Positions 9,280 to 17,543 of a stretch of DNA of 64,000 nt are shown here, one piece after another; position 1 is the first letter of the stretch, and each line of letters starts with the position of its first letter. The position numbers and the translations under genes were made by a program. The stretch lies in contig NZ_CP040871.1 in assembly GCF_006337105.1 (NCBI RefSeq), forward strand, positions 2,622,501 to 2,686,500. The letters are read 5' to 3'. The notes under the pieces were generated by a model. The model was not told where the DNA came from. It made no database searches and worked only from the letters and a program-made list of their open reading frames with translations. The DNA comes from Thermomonas aquatica (lineage in GTDB: Bacteria; Pseudomonadota; Gammaproteobacteria; Xanthomonadales; Xanthomonadaceae).

Positions 9280-10266
9280 TTACGCCGAACCCGATTGCGG
9301 ATCGTTGTTGTCGCGCGCCTCGTAGGCGTTGACGATGCGCGCCACCAGCGGATGGCGGACCACGTCGCGCGACTCGAAGAAGGTGAAGCTGACGCCTTCG
9401 ACGCCGCGCAGGACTTCCACCGCGTCCTTCAGCCCGGACTTCACGTGCCGCGGCAAGTCGATCTGGGTCATGTCGCCGGTGATCACCGCGGTGCTGCCGA
9501 AGCCCAGCCGGGTCAGGAACATCTTCATCTGCTCGATGGTGGTGTTCTGCGCCTCGTCGAGGATCACGAACGCGTCGTTCAGGGTGCGCCCGCGCATGTA
9601 GGCCAGCGGCGCGATCTCGATCACCGACTTCTCCAGCAGCCGCGCCACTTTCTCCACGCCGAGCATCTCGTACAGGGCGTCGTACAGCGGGCGCAAATAC
9701 GGATCGACCTTCTGGGTGAGGTCGCCGGGCAGGAACCCGAGCTTCTCGCCGGCTTCCACCGCCGGGCGCACCAGGATCACCCGCTGCACCCGCGACTGGT
9801 TCAGCGCGTCCACCGCCATCGCCACCGCGAGGAAGGTCTTGCCGGTGCCGGCCGGGCCGACGCCGAAGTTGATGTCGTGGGTGGCGATCGCGTGCAGGTA
9901 CTTGCGCTGGTTGTCGCCGCGCCCGCGCAGGGTGCCGCGCTTGACCCGCACCGCGATGTCCTGCGGCACGTAGTCCTGCCGCGCGGAAGCCGCGCTGTCG
10001 TCCGCGAATGCGCCGAGCCGCAGGTGGATGGCGTGTTCGTCGAGGGTTTCCGATGCGGCTTCGTCGTACAGCTGGCGCAGCAGGCGTTCGCAGCGCGCCA
10101 CCGCCTCGGCGTCGCCCCCGGTCACCCGGAACACATTGCCGCGGTTGGCGATCTCCACCCCCAGCCGCAGTTCGATCTGGCGCAGGTGCGCATCGAACGG
10201 CCCGGCGAGGTTGGCCAGGCGCTCGATGTCGTCGGGTTCGAGCACGAAGTCGCGTTGTGTCTGCAT
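9280..10266 (-). CDS. phoH: PhoH family ATPase (YbeZ)
   Basis: A 328-residue P-loop ATPase related to the N-terminal helicase domain of superfamily 1. Walker A is GPAGTGKT (residues 137-144) and Walker B is VILDEAQN (about 238-245), with ITGDMTQIDLP as a following motif. The N-terminal 100 residues form the KH-like region of the family. It partners YbeY in RNA metabolism in other bacteria. The start is taken as ATG at 10266; an upstream in-frame ATG at 10311 would add 15 residues unlike the family. The upstream region is shared with the divergent tetR-type gene. Confidence 0.92.
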   Translation of the reverse strand: MQTQRDFVLEPDDIERLANLAGPFDAHLRQIELRLGVEIANRGNVFRVTGGDAEAVARCERLLRQLYDEAASETLDEHAIHLRLGAFADDSAASARQDYVPQDIAVRVKRGTLRGRGDNQRKYLHAIATHDINFGVGPAGTGKTFLAVAMAVDALNQSRVQRVILVRPAVEAGEKLGFLPGDLTQKVDPYLRPLYDALYEMLGVEKVARLLEKSVIEIAPLAYMRGRTLNDAFVILDEAQNTTIEQMKMFLTRLGFGSTAVITGDMTQIDLPRHVKSGLKDAVEVLRGVEGVSFTFFESRDVVRHPLVARIVNAYEARDNNDPQSGSA

Positions 10267-10327
10267 GCGAAAAGGGTAGCGCGCAGCCGGGGTTCCGTCA
10301 TGGCATGGCACGCGCCGCGGGCAGGGC

Positions 10328-10356
10328 TTGATATTTAATTAACTATCGAATTAAAT
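10328..10356 (+). promoter_or_regulatory. Promoter with overlapping palindromic operator for the TetR-type gene
   Basis: The bases TTGATA (10328-10333) and TTAAAT (10351-10356) are 17 apart and form a good -35/-10 pair. An inverted repeat, ATTTAATT (10333-10340) and AATTAAAT (10349-10356), spans the spacer and the -10 with perfect 8-base arms and an 8-base centre. The region is strikingly AT-rich in this GC-rich genome. The start codon lies only 6 bases after the -10 with no Shine-Dalgarno sequence, so a leaderless mRNA and autorepression by the TetR protein are likely, though inferred. Confidence 0.6.
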
Positions 10357-10362
10357 AACCGC

Positions 10363-11055
10363 ATGATCGAGCCCGATGCCGGCAAACCGCGGATCCGGAC
10401 GCGCGCGCCCAGCCGCAAGCGTGCCCCCGGACGGCCTGCCGGCAAGCGCCGGGATGCCGATGCCGGCCTGCGCTCGCAACTGCTGGATGCGGCCGTCGCC
10501 TGCTTCGTGCGCAAGGGCATCGCCGCGACCACGCTGCGCGAGATCGCCCGCGAGGCGCACGTCACCCCGGCCCTGCTCAACTACTACTTCGGCGACAAGG
10601 CGCAGCTGCAGGCGGCGTTGGTCGAGGAGCGGCTGATGCCGGTGCTGGCCCTGCTGCGCGAACCGCTGCAGCAGGCCGGCGACGACGTGGCCGCCAACAT
10701 CGCCGGCTTCGTCGCCGGCGTGGGGCGCATCGCCATCGCCCATCCCTGGCTGCCGCCGCTGTGGGTGCGCGAGGTGCTGTGCGAAGGCGGTGCCTTGCGC
10801 AACGTGCTGCTGGAACGCGTCGGACCGGCGATCCCGCAACTGCTGGCGCAGCGGTTCGCCGCCGCGCAGGCGCGCGGCGAGATCAACCAGGACCTCGATC
10901 CGCGCCTGCTGATGGTCTCGCTGGTCGGCCTCACCCTGTTCCCGGTCGCCGGCGCGCCGATCTGGCGCAAGTTGTTCGAGGCCGACGACCTCGATTTCGA
11001 AACCCTGCGCCGGCACACGCTGGCCCTGCTCGACCGCGGCGTCGGGATCGGTTGA
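10363..11055 (+). CDS. TetR family transcriptional regulator
   Basis: A 230-residue one-component repressor. After a basic, Arg/Pro-rich N-terminal extension (residues 1-35) comes the TetR helix-turn-helix (LLDAAVACFVRKGIAATTLREIAREAHVT then PALLNYYFGDKAQL, about residues 40-85). The C-terminal ligand domain resembles that of CecR/YbiH-type regulators of HlyD-ABC exporters. It heads a tight cassette: the HlyD gene starts 11 bases after its stop. It probably represses the whole cassette from the palindrome just upstream of its start. The inducer is unknown. Confidence 0.88.
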   Translation: MIEPDAGKPRIRTRAPSRKRAPGRPAGKRRDADAGLRSQLLDAAVACFVRKGIAATTLREIAREAHVTPALLNYYFGDKAQLQAALVEERLMPVLALLREPLQQAGDDVAANIAGFVAGVGRIAIAHPWLPPLWVREVLCEGGALRNVLLERVGPAIPQLLAQRFAAAQARGEINQDLDPRLLMVSLVGLTLFPVAGAPIWRKLFEADDLDFETLRRHTLALLDRGVGIG

Positions 11056-11066
11056 AGGAGCGCACG

Positions 11067-12026
11067 ATGCACGCCAAATCCATGTCCGTCGTCATCGTCG
11101 CCCTCCTGCTGGGCGCGTGCGCGAAAGAATCGCCGCAGGTGCTGGGCACGCTGGAATGGGACCGCATCACCCTGCCGGCGCCGGTGGCGGAGAAGATCGT
11201 GCGCATCGACGTGCGCGAAGGCCAGCAGGTCGCCGCCGGTGCGCCGTTGCTGCAACTGGAACTCACGCGCACGCAGTCGCAACTGGCCGCCGCGCAGGCG
11301 CAGGCGCAGCAGAGCCGCGACGCGCTTGCGGAATTGCAGGCCGGGCCGCGCAGCGAGCAGATCGCGCAGGCGCGCGCAGCGGTGGCCGCCGCACAGGCCT
11401 CGGCACGCGATGCCAATGCGTCGCTGGGGCGGCTGCGTCCCCTGGCTGCGCGGAAACTGGTGGCGGCAATCGACCTGGACCGTGCCGTTGCGGCGGCGGG
11501 CAGCGCGAATGCGCAGGTCCGGCAAGCGCAGGCCGCGCTGGATGAGTTGCTCAACGGCACCCGCCGCGAACGCATCGCCCAGGGCGAAGCCGCCGCCGCC
11601 GCCGCGCAGGCGCAGGCGGCGGTGCAGACGGTTGCGCTGGACAAGCTCAACGTGGTCGCGCCGCGCGCCGGCCGCGTCGAGAGCCTGCCGTACAAGCTCG
11701 GCGACCAGGCCCCGGTCGGCGCGCCGCTGGCGATCCTGCTGGTCGGCGATGCGCCATACGCACGCGTCTACGTGCCGGAACGGTTGCGCGCTGGGGTGAA
11801 GCCGGGGCAGGCGGCGCAGGTGTTCGTCGATGGCCGCGACGGCAGCTTGCCCGGCCATGTGCGGATGGTGCGCAGCGAGCCGAGTTTCACGCCGTATTAC
11901 GCCCTGTCCGGCGACGACGCCCAGCGCCTGAGTTATCTCGCCGAGATCGTGCTCGACAAGCCCGCCGATTTGCCCGCGGGCCTGCCGGTGCGGGTCGAAT
12001 TCGCCGGAGCGACCGGTGGCGAATGA
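11067..12026 (+). CDS. HlyD-family periplasmic adaptor, predicted lipoprotein
   Basis: A 319-residue membrane fusion protein. The N-terminus ends in the lipobox LLLGAC (Cys18), so it is probably a lipoprotein rather than anchored by a helix. A biotinyl-lipoyl-like half (PAPVAEKIVRIDVREGQQV, residues about 35-55) is followed by a long alanine/glutamine-rich coiled coil (about 70-195), the second lipoyl half (VVAPRAGRVESLPYKLGD) and a beta-barrel region. It should link the ABC exporter to an outer membrane channel; no TolC gene is in the window. A good GAAGGAG ribosome site precedes the ATG. Its end overlaps the ATPase gene by 11 bases. Confidence 0.88.
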   Translation: MHAKSMSVVIVALLLGACAKESPQVLGTLEWDRITLPAPVAEKIVRIDVREGQQVAAGAPLLQLELTRTQSQLAAAQAQAQQSRDALAELQAGPRSEQIAQARAAVAAAQASARDANASLGRLRPLAARKLVAAIDLDRAVAAAGSANAQVRQAQAALDELLNGTRRERIAQGEAAAAAAQAQAAVQTVALDKLNVVAPRAGRVESLPYKLGDQAPVGAPLAILLVGDAPYARVYVPERLRAGVKPGQAAQVFVDGRDGSLPGHVRMVRSEPSFTPYYALSGDDAQRLSYLAEIVLDKPADLPAGLPVRVEFAGATGGE

Positions 12027-12963
12027 GGCCGCCATCGCGATCCGCGCGCGCGGCCTGAGCAAGCGCTTCGGCGCCTTGCTCGCGGTCGACGCGGTCGACC
12101 TGACGGTGCCGCGCGCCTGCGTGTACGGCTTCCTCGGGCCGAACGGCTCCGGCAAGTCCACCACCATCCGCATGCTGTGCGGGCTGCTGACGCCGACCGC
12201 CGGCGAGATCGAAGTGCTCGGCCTGCGCATCCCCGAACAGGCGGAGGCGCTGCGCAAGCGGATCGGCTACATGACCCAGAAATTCGCGCTGTACGAGGAC
12301 CTGAGCGTGCGCGAGAACCTGGATTTCATCGCCAGCGTGCAGGGACTGCCGCGCGATGTGCGTCGCAGGCGCGTGGACGAACTGCTGCAGACCTACAACC
12401 TTGCGGATCGCGGGAAGCAACTCGCCGGCACCATGAGCGGCGGCCAGAAGCAGCGCCTCGCGCTGGCCTGCGCGGTGGTGCACGAGCCGGAACTGCTGTT
12501 CCTCGACGAGCCGACCAGCGCGGTGGATCCGGAATCGCGCCGCGATTTCTGGGAAAAACTCTTCGACCTCGCCGATGCCGGCACCACGATCCTGGTGTCG
12601 ACGCATTACATGGACGAGGCCGAGCGTTGCCACCGCATCGCCATCCTCGACCGTGGCCGCCTGGTCGCCGATGGCACGCCCGGCGAGCTGACCGGGCAAC
12701 TGGCCGGGCGCACGCTCGGCGTGCGTGCGCGCGAACCGCGGCGCGCGCAGGCGGTGCTGCATGCCGCGCCCGGCGTGCTCAGCGTGGCCCAGGTCGGCAA
12801 CGAACTGCGCGTGCTGTGCGCCGCCAATGGCGATGCGTCGTCGCGCCTGCAGGCGGCATTGCAGGCGCAGGGCATCGAGGCCGAAGTGTCCGCGATCGAG
12901 CCCAACCTGGAGGACGTGTTCGTCTCGGCCACGCAGGGCAGGGCGGAGGCGCGCGCGGCATGA
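12016..12963 (+). CDS. ABC transporter ATP-binding protein
   Basis: A 315-residue ATPase of the ABC-2 export type, starting with GTG inside the end of the HlyD gene. Walker A GPNGSGKST is at residues 41-49; the signature MSGGQKQRLALA and Walker B LLFLDEPTSAVD follow at about 140 and 160; the H-loop STHYMDEAE is present. The C-terminal 80 residues form the extra domain typical of YbhF/YhiH-like subunits. Unlike YbhF, which carries two fused ATPase domains, this protein has only one, so it must dimerise. It ends in an ATGA overlap with the permease. Confidence 0.93.
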   Translation: MANEAAIAIRARGLSKRFGALLAVDAVDLTVPRACVYGFLGPNGSGKSTTIRMLCGLLTPTAGEIEVLGLRIPEQAEALRKRIGYMTQKFALYEDLSVRENLDFIASVQGLPRDVRRRRVDELLQTYNLADRGKQLAGTMSGGQKQRLALACAVVHEPELLFLDEPTSAVDPESRRDFWEKLFDLADAGTTILVSTHYMDEAERCHRIAILDRGRLVADGTPGELTGQLAGRTLGVRAREPRRAQAVLHAAPGVLSVAQVGNELRVLCAANGDASSRLQAALQAQGIEAEVSAIEPNLEDVFVSATQGRAEARAA

Positions 12964-14042
12964 AACTGCAGCGGCTCGTCGCGGTGATGCTGAAGGAAAT
13001 CCGGCAGATGGCGCGCGACCGGATGACGATCGCGATGATGATCGGCATCCCCACCCTGCAACTGCTGCTGTTCGGCTACGCGATCAATCCCGACGTGCGC
13101 AATCTACCCGCCGCGGTCGCCGACATGGCCGATACCGGCGGTTCGCGCGCGCTGGTGCAGGACCTGTTCGCCACCGGCGTGGTGCGTCCGGCCGCCGGTG
13201 CGCGCACGCCGCAGGAACTGCAGGCGCTGTTGCGCGAAGGCAAGATCAAGATCGGCGTGCTGATCCCGCCCGACTTCGAGCGCCGCCGCATCGACAGGCG
13301 CGAGGCGGTGCAGGTGATCGTCGACGGCAGCGATACCTCGGTGCAGGCCACCGCGCGCCAGCTGGCGATGCTGCCGCTGGATGGCGGCAATGCGTTGCCG
13401 GCATCGCAGATCAGCGTGCTGCCGTTGTACAACCCGCAGCGCATCTCCGCGATCAACGTGGTGCCGGGCCTGATCGGGGTGATCCTGACCATGACCATGG
13501 TGATGTTCACCGCCATGGCCATCGTCCGCGAACGCGAGCGCGGCAACCTCGAATTGCTGATCACCACGCCGGTGTCCAGCGGCGAACTGATGGTGGGCAA
13601 GGTGCTGCCCTACATCGCGGTCGGGCTGGTGCAGGTCAGCGTGGTGCTGCTGCTCGGTGCCTGGCTGTTCGCGGTGCCGATCCGCGGCAGCCTGGCCGGC
13701 GTCTACGGCGCGGCGATGCTGCTGATCGTCGCCAACCTCACGCTGGGCCTGCTGGTGTCGACCGTGGCCAAGACCCAGTTCCAGTCGATGCAGATGGCGT
13801 TCTTCCTGTTCCTGCCGTCGATCCTGCTGTCCGGGTTCATGTTCCCGTTCGACGGCATGCCGAAAGCCGCGCAGTGGATCGCCGAGCTGTTGCCGCTGAC
13901 CCATTTCATGCGCCTGATCCGCGGCGTGGTGTTGCGCGGCGCGCAGTTGACGGAGTTGTGGCCGGACGTGCTGGCGTTGGCGGCGTTCACCTGCGCGATG
14001 ATGGCGCTGGCGATCCTGCGCTTCCGCAAGCGCCTGGACTGA
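12960..14042 (+). CDS. ABC-2 type transporter permease
   Basis: A 360-residue inner membrane permease like YhhJ/YbhS. It has one N-terminal helix (about residues 22-42), a large periplasmic domain (about 43-170), and five further helices in the C-terminal half, with the family motif ERERGNLELLITTPVSSGELMVGK near residue 190 (only part quoted in function: ERGNLELLI). One permease gene is present instead of the two of ybhSR, so it should act as a homodimer. The ATG overlaps the stop of the ATPase gene. With TetR, HlyD and the ATPase it forms a complete export cassette for an unknown substrate, probably a hydrophobic toxic compound. Confidence 0.9.
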   Translation: MKLQRLVAVMLKEIRQMARDRMTIAMMIGIPTLQLLLFGYAINPDVRNLPAAVADMADTGGSRALVQDLFATGVVRPAAGARTPQELQALLREGKIKIGVLIPPDFERRRIDRREAVQVIVDGSDTSVQATARQLAMLPLDGGNALPASQISVLPLYNPQRISAINVVPGLIGVILTMTMVMFTAMAIVRERERGNLELLITTPVSSGELMVGKVLPYIAVGLVQVSVVLLLGAWLFAVPIRGSLAGVYGAAMLLIVANLTLGLLVSTVAKTQFQSMQMAFFLFLPSILLSGFMFPFDGMPKAAQWIAELLPLTHFMRLIRGVVLRGAQLTELWPDVLALAAFTCAMMALAILRFRKRLD

Positions 14043-14117
14043 CCGCGCCGCCGGCCGGTCGCAATCGGGCGCGCGCTTTCGTACAGTCGCGCAGGGCACG
14101 GGCGAGGAGCGGTGGCG

Positions 14118-15803
14118 ATGCGCAAGCTGGAACGGTCGATCGTGGCGGTGCTGCTCGGCTTGCTGGCCGCGCCCGTGCTGGCGCAGACCACGGTGCTCAG
14201 CGCCGCGCGCATCCACACCATGGACACGGCGCGGCCGCTTGCCCGTGCGATGGCCTTCGATGCCTCCGGCAGGATCCTCGCGCTGGGCGACGCGGACGAA
14301 TTGCAGGCGCGCTATCCGCAGGCGCGCCGGCTCGATGTCGGCAGCGCCACGGTGGTGCCGGGCCTGATCGACGCGCATGCGCACGTCGGCGGGCTCGGTT
14401 TCGCCATGCTGGGCGCGGACCTGGTCGGCACGGCGAGCAAGGCCGAGATCATCGAACGCCTGCGCGCCAAGGCCGCGCAACTGAAGCCCGGCGAGTGGCT
14501 GCTCGGCAACGGCTGGGACCAGAACGACTGGCCGCAGCAATCCTTCCCGACCGCCGCCGAACTGGATGTGGTGTTCCCGGACCGCCCGGTCTGGCTGTCG
14601 CGCGTCGACGGCCACGCCGGCTGGGCCAACAGCGCCGCGATGCGCGCGGTCCCGCGCGACCTCGCCGGCAATTGGCAGCCGGACGGCGGCATGATCCAGC
14701 GCGATGCCGCCGGCAAGCCGAACGGCATCTTCATCGACAACGCGATGCTGCTGGTCGAACACGCGCGGCCGGCGCCCGATGAAGCCACGTCGGAGCGCGC
14801 ACTCGCACTGGGCATGCAGGCGGCGGTCGAACACGGCCTGACCGGCGTGCACGATGCCGGCATCACCCTCGCCGAATTGCGGAGATACCAACGCCTGGCC
14901 GACCGCGGGCAGATGCCGCTGCGCATCTACGCGATGGCCGACGGCAACAGCGACGCGCTGGAATCGCTGTGCCGCAACGGCCTGTACCGGCATCCATCGG
15001 GGCGGTTGCAGATGCGCGCGGTGAAGCTGTATGCCGATGGCGCGCTGGGCAGCCGCGGTGCGGCGATGCTGGAGGATTACAGCGACGACCACGGCAACCG
15101 CGGCCTGCTGGTGATGTCGGCGGACGAACTGGCGGTCGCCAGCGCCAAGGCGAAGCGCTGCGGCGTGCAGGTGGCGACCCATGCGATCGGCGACCGCGGC
15201 AACCGGCTGGCGCTCGATACCTACGCGCATGCGCTCGGCGCGGATGTCGCCGGCGACCATCGCTGGCGCGTCGAGCATGCGCAGATCCTGGCGCCGGCCG
15301 ACCTGGCGCGGTTCGCGCAACTGCACGTGATCGCCTCGATGCAGCCGACGCATGCGACCAGCGACATGCCGTGGGCGCAGGAGCGCGTCGGCGCGCAGCG
15401 CATCGTCGGCGCCTATGCATGGCGGCAGCTGCGCGACAGCGGCGCGCGCCTCGCTTTCGGTTCGGATTTCCCGGTGGAATCGGTCGATCCGCGCCTGGGC
15501 CTGTATTCCGCGGTCAGCCGGGCCGATGGCGAAGGCAAGCCGGCCGGCGGCTGGATGCCGCAGGAAAAACTGAACGCGTTCGAAGCCCTGCGCGGCTTCA
15601 CCCTCGACGCCGCCTACGCGGGCTTCGGCGAAAACGAGCTCGGCAGCCTGGCGCCCGGCAAGCGCGCGGATTTCGTGGTGCTGGCGGAAGACCCGCTGGC
15701 GGTGCCGGACGCGCGGCTGCGCACGCTCGACGTGCGCGCGACCTACGTGGACGGCAGGCCGGTGTACGAGGCGGGGAAGGCCGCGTCAGCGGCTGCGCCA
15801 TAG
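14118..15803 (+). CDS. Secreted amidohydrolase, YtcJ-like
   Basis: A 561-residue metal-dependent hydrolase of the amidohydrolase_3 group. A signal peptide (residues 1-22, ending APVLA) points to the periplasm. The metal motif DAHAHVGG is at about residues 86-93, later metal positions fall near ATHAIGDRGN and RVEHAQIL, and FGSDFPVE holds the terminal aspartate. The substrate is unknown; family members hydrolyse N-acyl or cyclic amide bonds. The ATG at 14118 is chosen over GTG at 14112 because the GGAG at 14106-14109 is properly spaced. It follows the export cassette by 75 bases and may or may not share its promoter. Confidence 0.85.
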   Translation: MRKLERSIVAVLLGLLAAPVLAQTTVLSAARIHTMDTARPLARAMAFDASGRILALGDADELQARYPQARRLDVGSATVVPGLIDAHAHVGGLGFAMLGADLVGTASKAEIIERLRAKAAQLKPGEWLLGNGWDQNDWPQQSFPTAAELDVVFPDRPVWLSRVDGHAGWANSAAMRAVPRDLAGNWQPDGGMIQRDAAGKPNGIFIDNAMLLVEHARPAPDEATSERALALGMQAAVEHGLTGVHDAGITLAELRRYQRLADRGQMPLRIYAMADGNSDALESLCRNGLYRHPSGRLQMRAVKLYADGALGSRGAAMLEDYSDDHGNRGLLVMSADELAVASAKAKRCGVQVATHAIGDRGNRLALDTYAHALGADVAGDHRWRVEHAQILAPADLARFAQLHVIASMQPTHATSDMPWAQERVGAQRIVGAYAWRQLRDSGARLAFGSDFPVESVDPRLGLYSAVSRADGEGKPAGGWMPQEKLNAFEALRGFTLDAAYAGFGENELGSLAPGKRADFVVLAEDPLAVPDARLRTLDVRATYVDGRPVYEAGKAASAAAP

Positions 15804-15983
15804 CGCGACCAGGCCGATCGTCGCCATCGTGATCGACCCCGCCAGCCACAGCATGGCATCGGGCGCCTGCGCGCTACTCGCCTCGCGCCCGACCTTCATC
15901 CACCAGCGGATGAAGCCGAGCGCGGCGATGCCGAGGAACCACAGCCCCAGCGCATGACGCGCCAGCCATGCGCGAGGCTTCAT
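15786..15983 (-). CDS. Small two-helix membrane protein
   Basis: A 65-residue ORF with two hydrophobic segments (LGLWFLGIAALGFIRWW and AMLWLAGSITMATIGLVAL) joined by a polar loop, and charged ends. It is not a family I recognise. It lies 16 bases downstream of miaB on the same strand and its last 18 bases overlap the end of the amidohydrolase gene on the other strand. The regular membrane pattern and the snug fit between genes support it as real; length makes this uncertain. Confidence 0.5.
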   Translation of the reverse strand: MKPRAWLARHALGLWFLGIAALGFIRWWMKVGREASSAQAPDAMLWLAGSITMATIGLVALWRSR

Positions 15984-15999
15984 GGCGCGCGATGCGCCA

Positions 16000-17394
16000 T
16001 CAGGCGGCGTCGGCGGTCGCCACCCGCCCGCGCAGCGAATTGCTCATCGCCTCGGTGATCACGACATCGACGAACTGGCCGATGAGCCGCTTCGGCCCGG
16101 CGAAATTCACCGAACGCATGTTCTCGGTCTTGCCGGTGAGCTCGTTCGGATCCTTCTTCGACGGGCCTTCGACCAGCACCGACTGCACGCTGCCGACCAT
16201 CGCCCGGGAAATGCCCAGCGCATGCGCATTGATGTGCTTCTGCAGGCGGTCCAGCCGCGCGTGTTTCTCGGCGTCGCCCACGTCGTCCTGCAGGTCCGCG
16301 GCCGGGGTGCCGGGGCGACGCGAATAGATGAAGGAGAAGCTCTGGTCGAAGCCCACGTCCTCGATCAGCTTCATGGTCTTGTCGAAGTCCGCATCGGTTT
16401 CGCCGGGGAAGCCGACGATGAAGTCCGAACTGATCGAAATGTCCGGGCGCACCGCGCGCAGCTTGCGGATCTTCTGCTTGAACTCCAGCGCGGTGTAGCC
16501 GCGCTTCATCGCCGCCAGGATGCGGTCGCTGCCGGCCTGCACCGGCAGGTGCAGGTAATTGGCCAGCTTGGGCACGTCGCGGTAGGCCTCGATCAGCGAG
16601 TCGCTGAACTCCAGCGGATGCGAGGTGGTGAAGCGGATGCGGCCGATGCCGTCGATCTGCGCGATCGCGCGGATCAGCAGGCCGAGGTCGGCGACCTCGC
16701 CGTCGCCGTACGGACCGCGGTAGGCGTTGACGTTCTGGCCGAGCAGGTTGACCTCGCGCACGCCTTGGGCGGCCAGTTGCGCGACTTCGACCAGCACGTC
16801 CTCGAACGGGCGGCTGACTTCCTCGCCGCGGGTGTAAGGCACCACGCAGAAACTGCAGTACTTGCTGCAGCCTTCCATGATCGAGACGAAGGCGGACGGG
16901 CCTTCGGCGCGCGGTTCCGGCAGGCGGTCGAACTTCTCGATCTCCGGGAAGCTGATGTCGACCTGCGGCTGGCCGGAGGCGCGGCGCTCGCGGATCAGCT
17001 CCGGCAGGCGGTGCAGGGTCTGCGGGCCGAACACCAGGTCCACGTAGGGCGCGCGCTTGACGATGGCGGCGCCTTCCTGCGACGCCACGCAGCCGCCGAC
17101 GCCGATGAGCACCGGCCTGCCGTCCTTTTTCAGCGACTTCCAGCGGCCCAGCTGGCTGAATACCTTTTCCTGGGCTTTTTCGCGGATCGAGCAGGTATTG
17201 ACCAGGACCACGTCGGCTTCTTCCGCGATCGTGGTCAGTTCCATCCCTTCCGCCGCAGCCAGCACGTCGGCCATCTTGGCCGAGTCGTACTCGTTCATCT
17301 GGCAGCCGTGGGTCTGGATGTAGAGCTTCTTGGCCCCGGGCGTTGCCGGCTTCGGCGCGGCCGGGGCCGCGGGCAGGGGGTGCAGGTCCGTCAT
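16000..17394 (-). CDS. miaB: tRNA-2-methylthio-N6-isopentenyladenosine synthase MiaB
   Basis: A 464-residue radical SAM methylthiotransferase that adds the 2-methylthio group to i6A37 of tRNAs reading codons that start with U. The N-terminal MTTase domain has the cluster cysteines Cys31 (THGCQMN), Cys68 (NTCSIRE) and Cys102 (GGCVA). The radical SAM motif GCSKYCSFC holds Cys176, Cys180 and Cys183, and the TRAM domain forms the last 65 residues. The alanine/proline-rich first 20 residues are extra. Its order with phoH, ybeY and corC matches the common cluster, but here 5.7 kb separate it from phoH. Confidence 0.96.
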   Translation of the reverse strand: MTDLHPLPAAPAAPKPATPGAKKLYIQTHGCQMNEYDSAKMADVLAAAEGMELTTIAEEADVVLVNTCSIREKAQEKVFSQLGRWKSLKKDGRPVLIGVGGCVASQEGAAIVKRAPYVDLVFGPQTLHRLPELIRERRASGQPQVDISFPEIEKFDRLPEPRAEGPSAFVSIMEGCSKYCSFCVVPYTRGEEVSRPFEDVLVEVAQLAAQGVREVNLLGQNVNAYRGPYGDGEVADLGLLIRAIAQIDGIGRIRFTTSHPLEFSDSLIEAYRDVPKLANYLHLPVQAGSDRILAAMKRGYTALEFKQKIRKLRAVRPDISISSDFIVGFPGETDADFDKTMKLIEDVGFDQSFSFIYSRRPGTPAADLQDDVGDAEKHARLDRLQKHINAHALGISRAMVGSVQSVLVEGPSKKDPNELTGKTENMRSVNFAGPKRLIGQFVDVVITEAMSNSLRGRVATADAA

Positions 17395-17543
17395 TGTCCT
17401 CTCCGGGGCGCGGTGGGTAATCCGGGCCGGGCGCGCATTGTAACGATGCCCGAATCGGGCCGCTTGGCCTGAATGCGACAGGCTGCACGTTCATATAAAT
17501 CAAATACTTGTCAAAGTTTCCTGAAGAGGGGAGACTCCGCGCC

